Shown here piece after piece: positions 41,721 through 41,969 of a stretch of 41,969 bases of DNA (positions within the stretch are counted from its first letter, which is position 1; every line of letters begins with the position of its first letter). Made by a program: the position numbers and the translations under genes. The notes beneath the pieces are model-generated. The model had not been told where the DNA came from, ran no database searches, and saw only the letters and a list, made by a program, of their open reading frames with translations. The stretch comes from Prevotella sp. (GTDB lineage Bacteria > Bacteroidota > Bacteroidia > Bacteroidales > Bacteroidaceae), in the NCBI GenBank assembly GCA_017557185.1, contig JAFZAP010000004.1:1-41969 (forward strand), given 5' to 3'.

Positions 41721-41969
41721 TGACTTCGTCACAGTTCAAGTAGTTCAAATCGTGACTTCGTCATGTTCAAATAGTTCAACAGACGCAGGCTCCTTTCACG
41801 ACCGCAGGTCCCTTGAACGCCGAAGGCATTGAACTGCCCGCAGGGCCCTTGAACCGCCGAAGGCATTGAACTGACCGCAGGTCTCTTGAACCGTGCGAAG
41901 CACATTGAACTGACCGCAGGTCTCTTGAACCGTGCGAAGCACATTGAACGCCGAAGGCATTGAACTGAC
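41721..41969. repeat. TTGAAC-spaced mini-hairpin array 4 (largest)
   Basis: At least nine units of TTGAAC followed by a 10-14 bp self-complementary word: GCCGAAGGC, GCCCGCAGGGC, ACCGCAGGT, GTGCGAAGCAC; TGACTTCGTCA occurs at the left end. GAA- and GCA-looped stems tend to alternate. It runs off the right edge; no gene is seen. Confidence 0.85.

Noticed and set aside
41721-41969. CRISPR array with TTGAAC repeats
   Set aside because: The constant word is 6 bp and the 'spacers' are themselves palindromes of 10-14 bp.
1-41969. tRNA and rRNA genes
   Set aside because: No cloverleaf or rRNA core sequence was noticed; a tRNA scan would settle it.

Overview
The window looks like a chromosomal segment of a Bacteroidota bacterium, most likely Prevotellaceae. 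Reasons: repeated promoters of the form TTTG-N19..21-TAnnTTTG, few Shine-Dalgarno sites, Bacteroidota marker genes (PorQ, a DUF1573 protein, an HU-HIG protein, 'smalltalk' micro-proteins), and coding DNA of medium-high GC with AT-rich intergenic tracts.

Layout. 1-1.6 kb: truncated HU-HIG DNA-binding protein, a smalltalk-like small membrane protein and an M15A-type peptidase, separated by palindromic repeats. 1.8-4.6 kb (minus): tatD, a polyprenyl synthetase and tonB. 4.7-6.4 kb (plus): porQ and cmk. 6.3-14 kb (minus): a likely operon of a giant alpha-2-macroglobulin, a DUF1573 protein and ispH, whose 3' end overlaps cmk. 14.2-15.4 kb: convergent bcp and superoxide dismutase. 15.5-21.3 kb: GH28 and GH94 carbohydrate genes facing a glutamine synthetase across a perfect 40-bp palindrome. 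21.4-24.9 kb: a MNT/HEPN toxin-antitoxin pair, an ABC/permease/GntR operon with a visible operator, and a DUF4160/DUF2442 pair. 25.2-27.7 kb: clpB. 27.7-30.5 kb: a repeat-rich, low-GC accessory stretch with a lipoprotein and a KilA-N protein. 30.7-35.8 kb: an operon of an OPT transporter, a small HExxH membrane protein and a helicase-exonuclease fusion. 35.9-38.5 kb (minus): pyrK-pyrD-aguB. 38.5-42 kb: promoter-like repeats, an HTH regulator, an AT-rich gene-free tract, holA and a second smalltalk protein.

The most striking signal is not one gene but several families of small repeats that cut across the annotation. (1) GC-rich CCTCCCC/GGGGAGG palindromes lie between genes and also in frame inside at least five genes (M15 peptidase, tatD, GH94 twice, glutamine synthetase, helicase twice). 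There they add about 12-37 residues that the protein families normally lack, and two copies in unrelated genes encode nearly the same peptide. (2) A second family rich in GATGAA/TTCATC is translated as KMKDE-like linkers in the alpha-2-macroglobulin (twice) and GH94 (once). (3) TTGAAC-spaced arrays carry mini-hairpins whose stems change sequence but stay self-complementary. (4) 22-bp tandem arrays have a GGAGCTATGCTCT hairpin core. (5) A dispersed repeat with a TTTCGCTCACTTA core carries a complete Bacteroidota promoter. The in-frame behaviour resembles Rickettsia palindromic elements and suggests a repeat system that spreads into coding DNA and is tolerated there. All family assignments are by eye from motifs; no database search was run.
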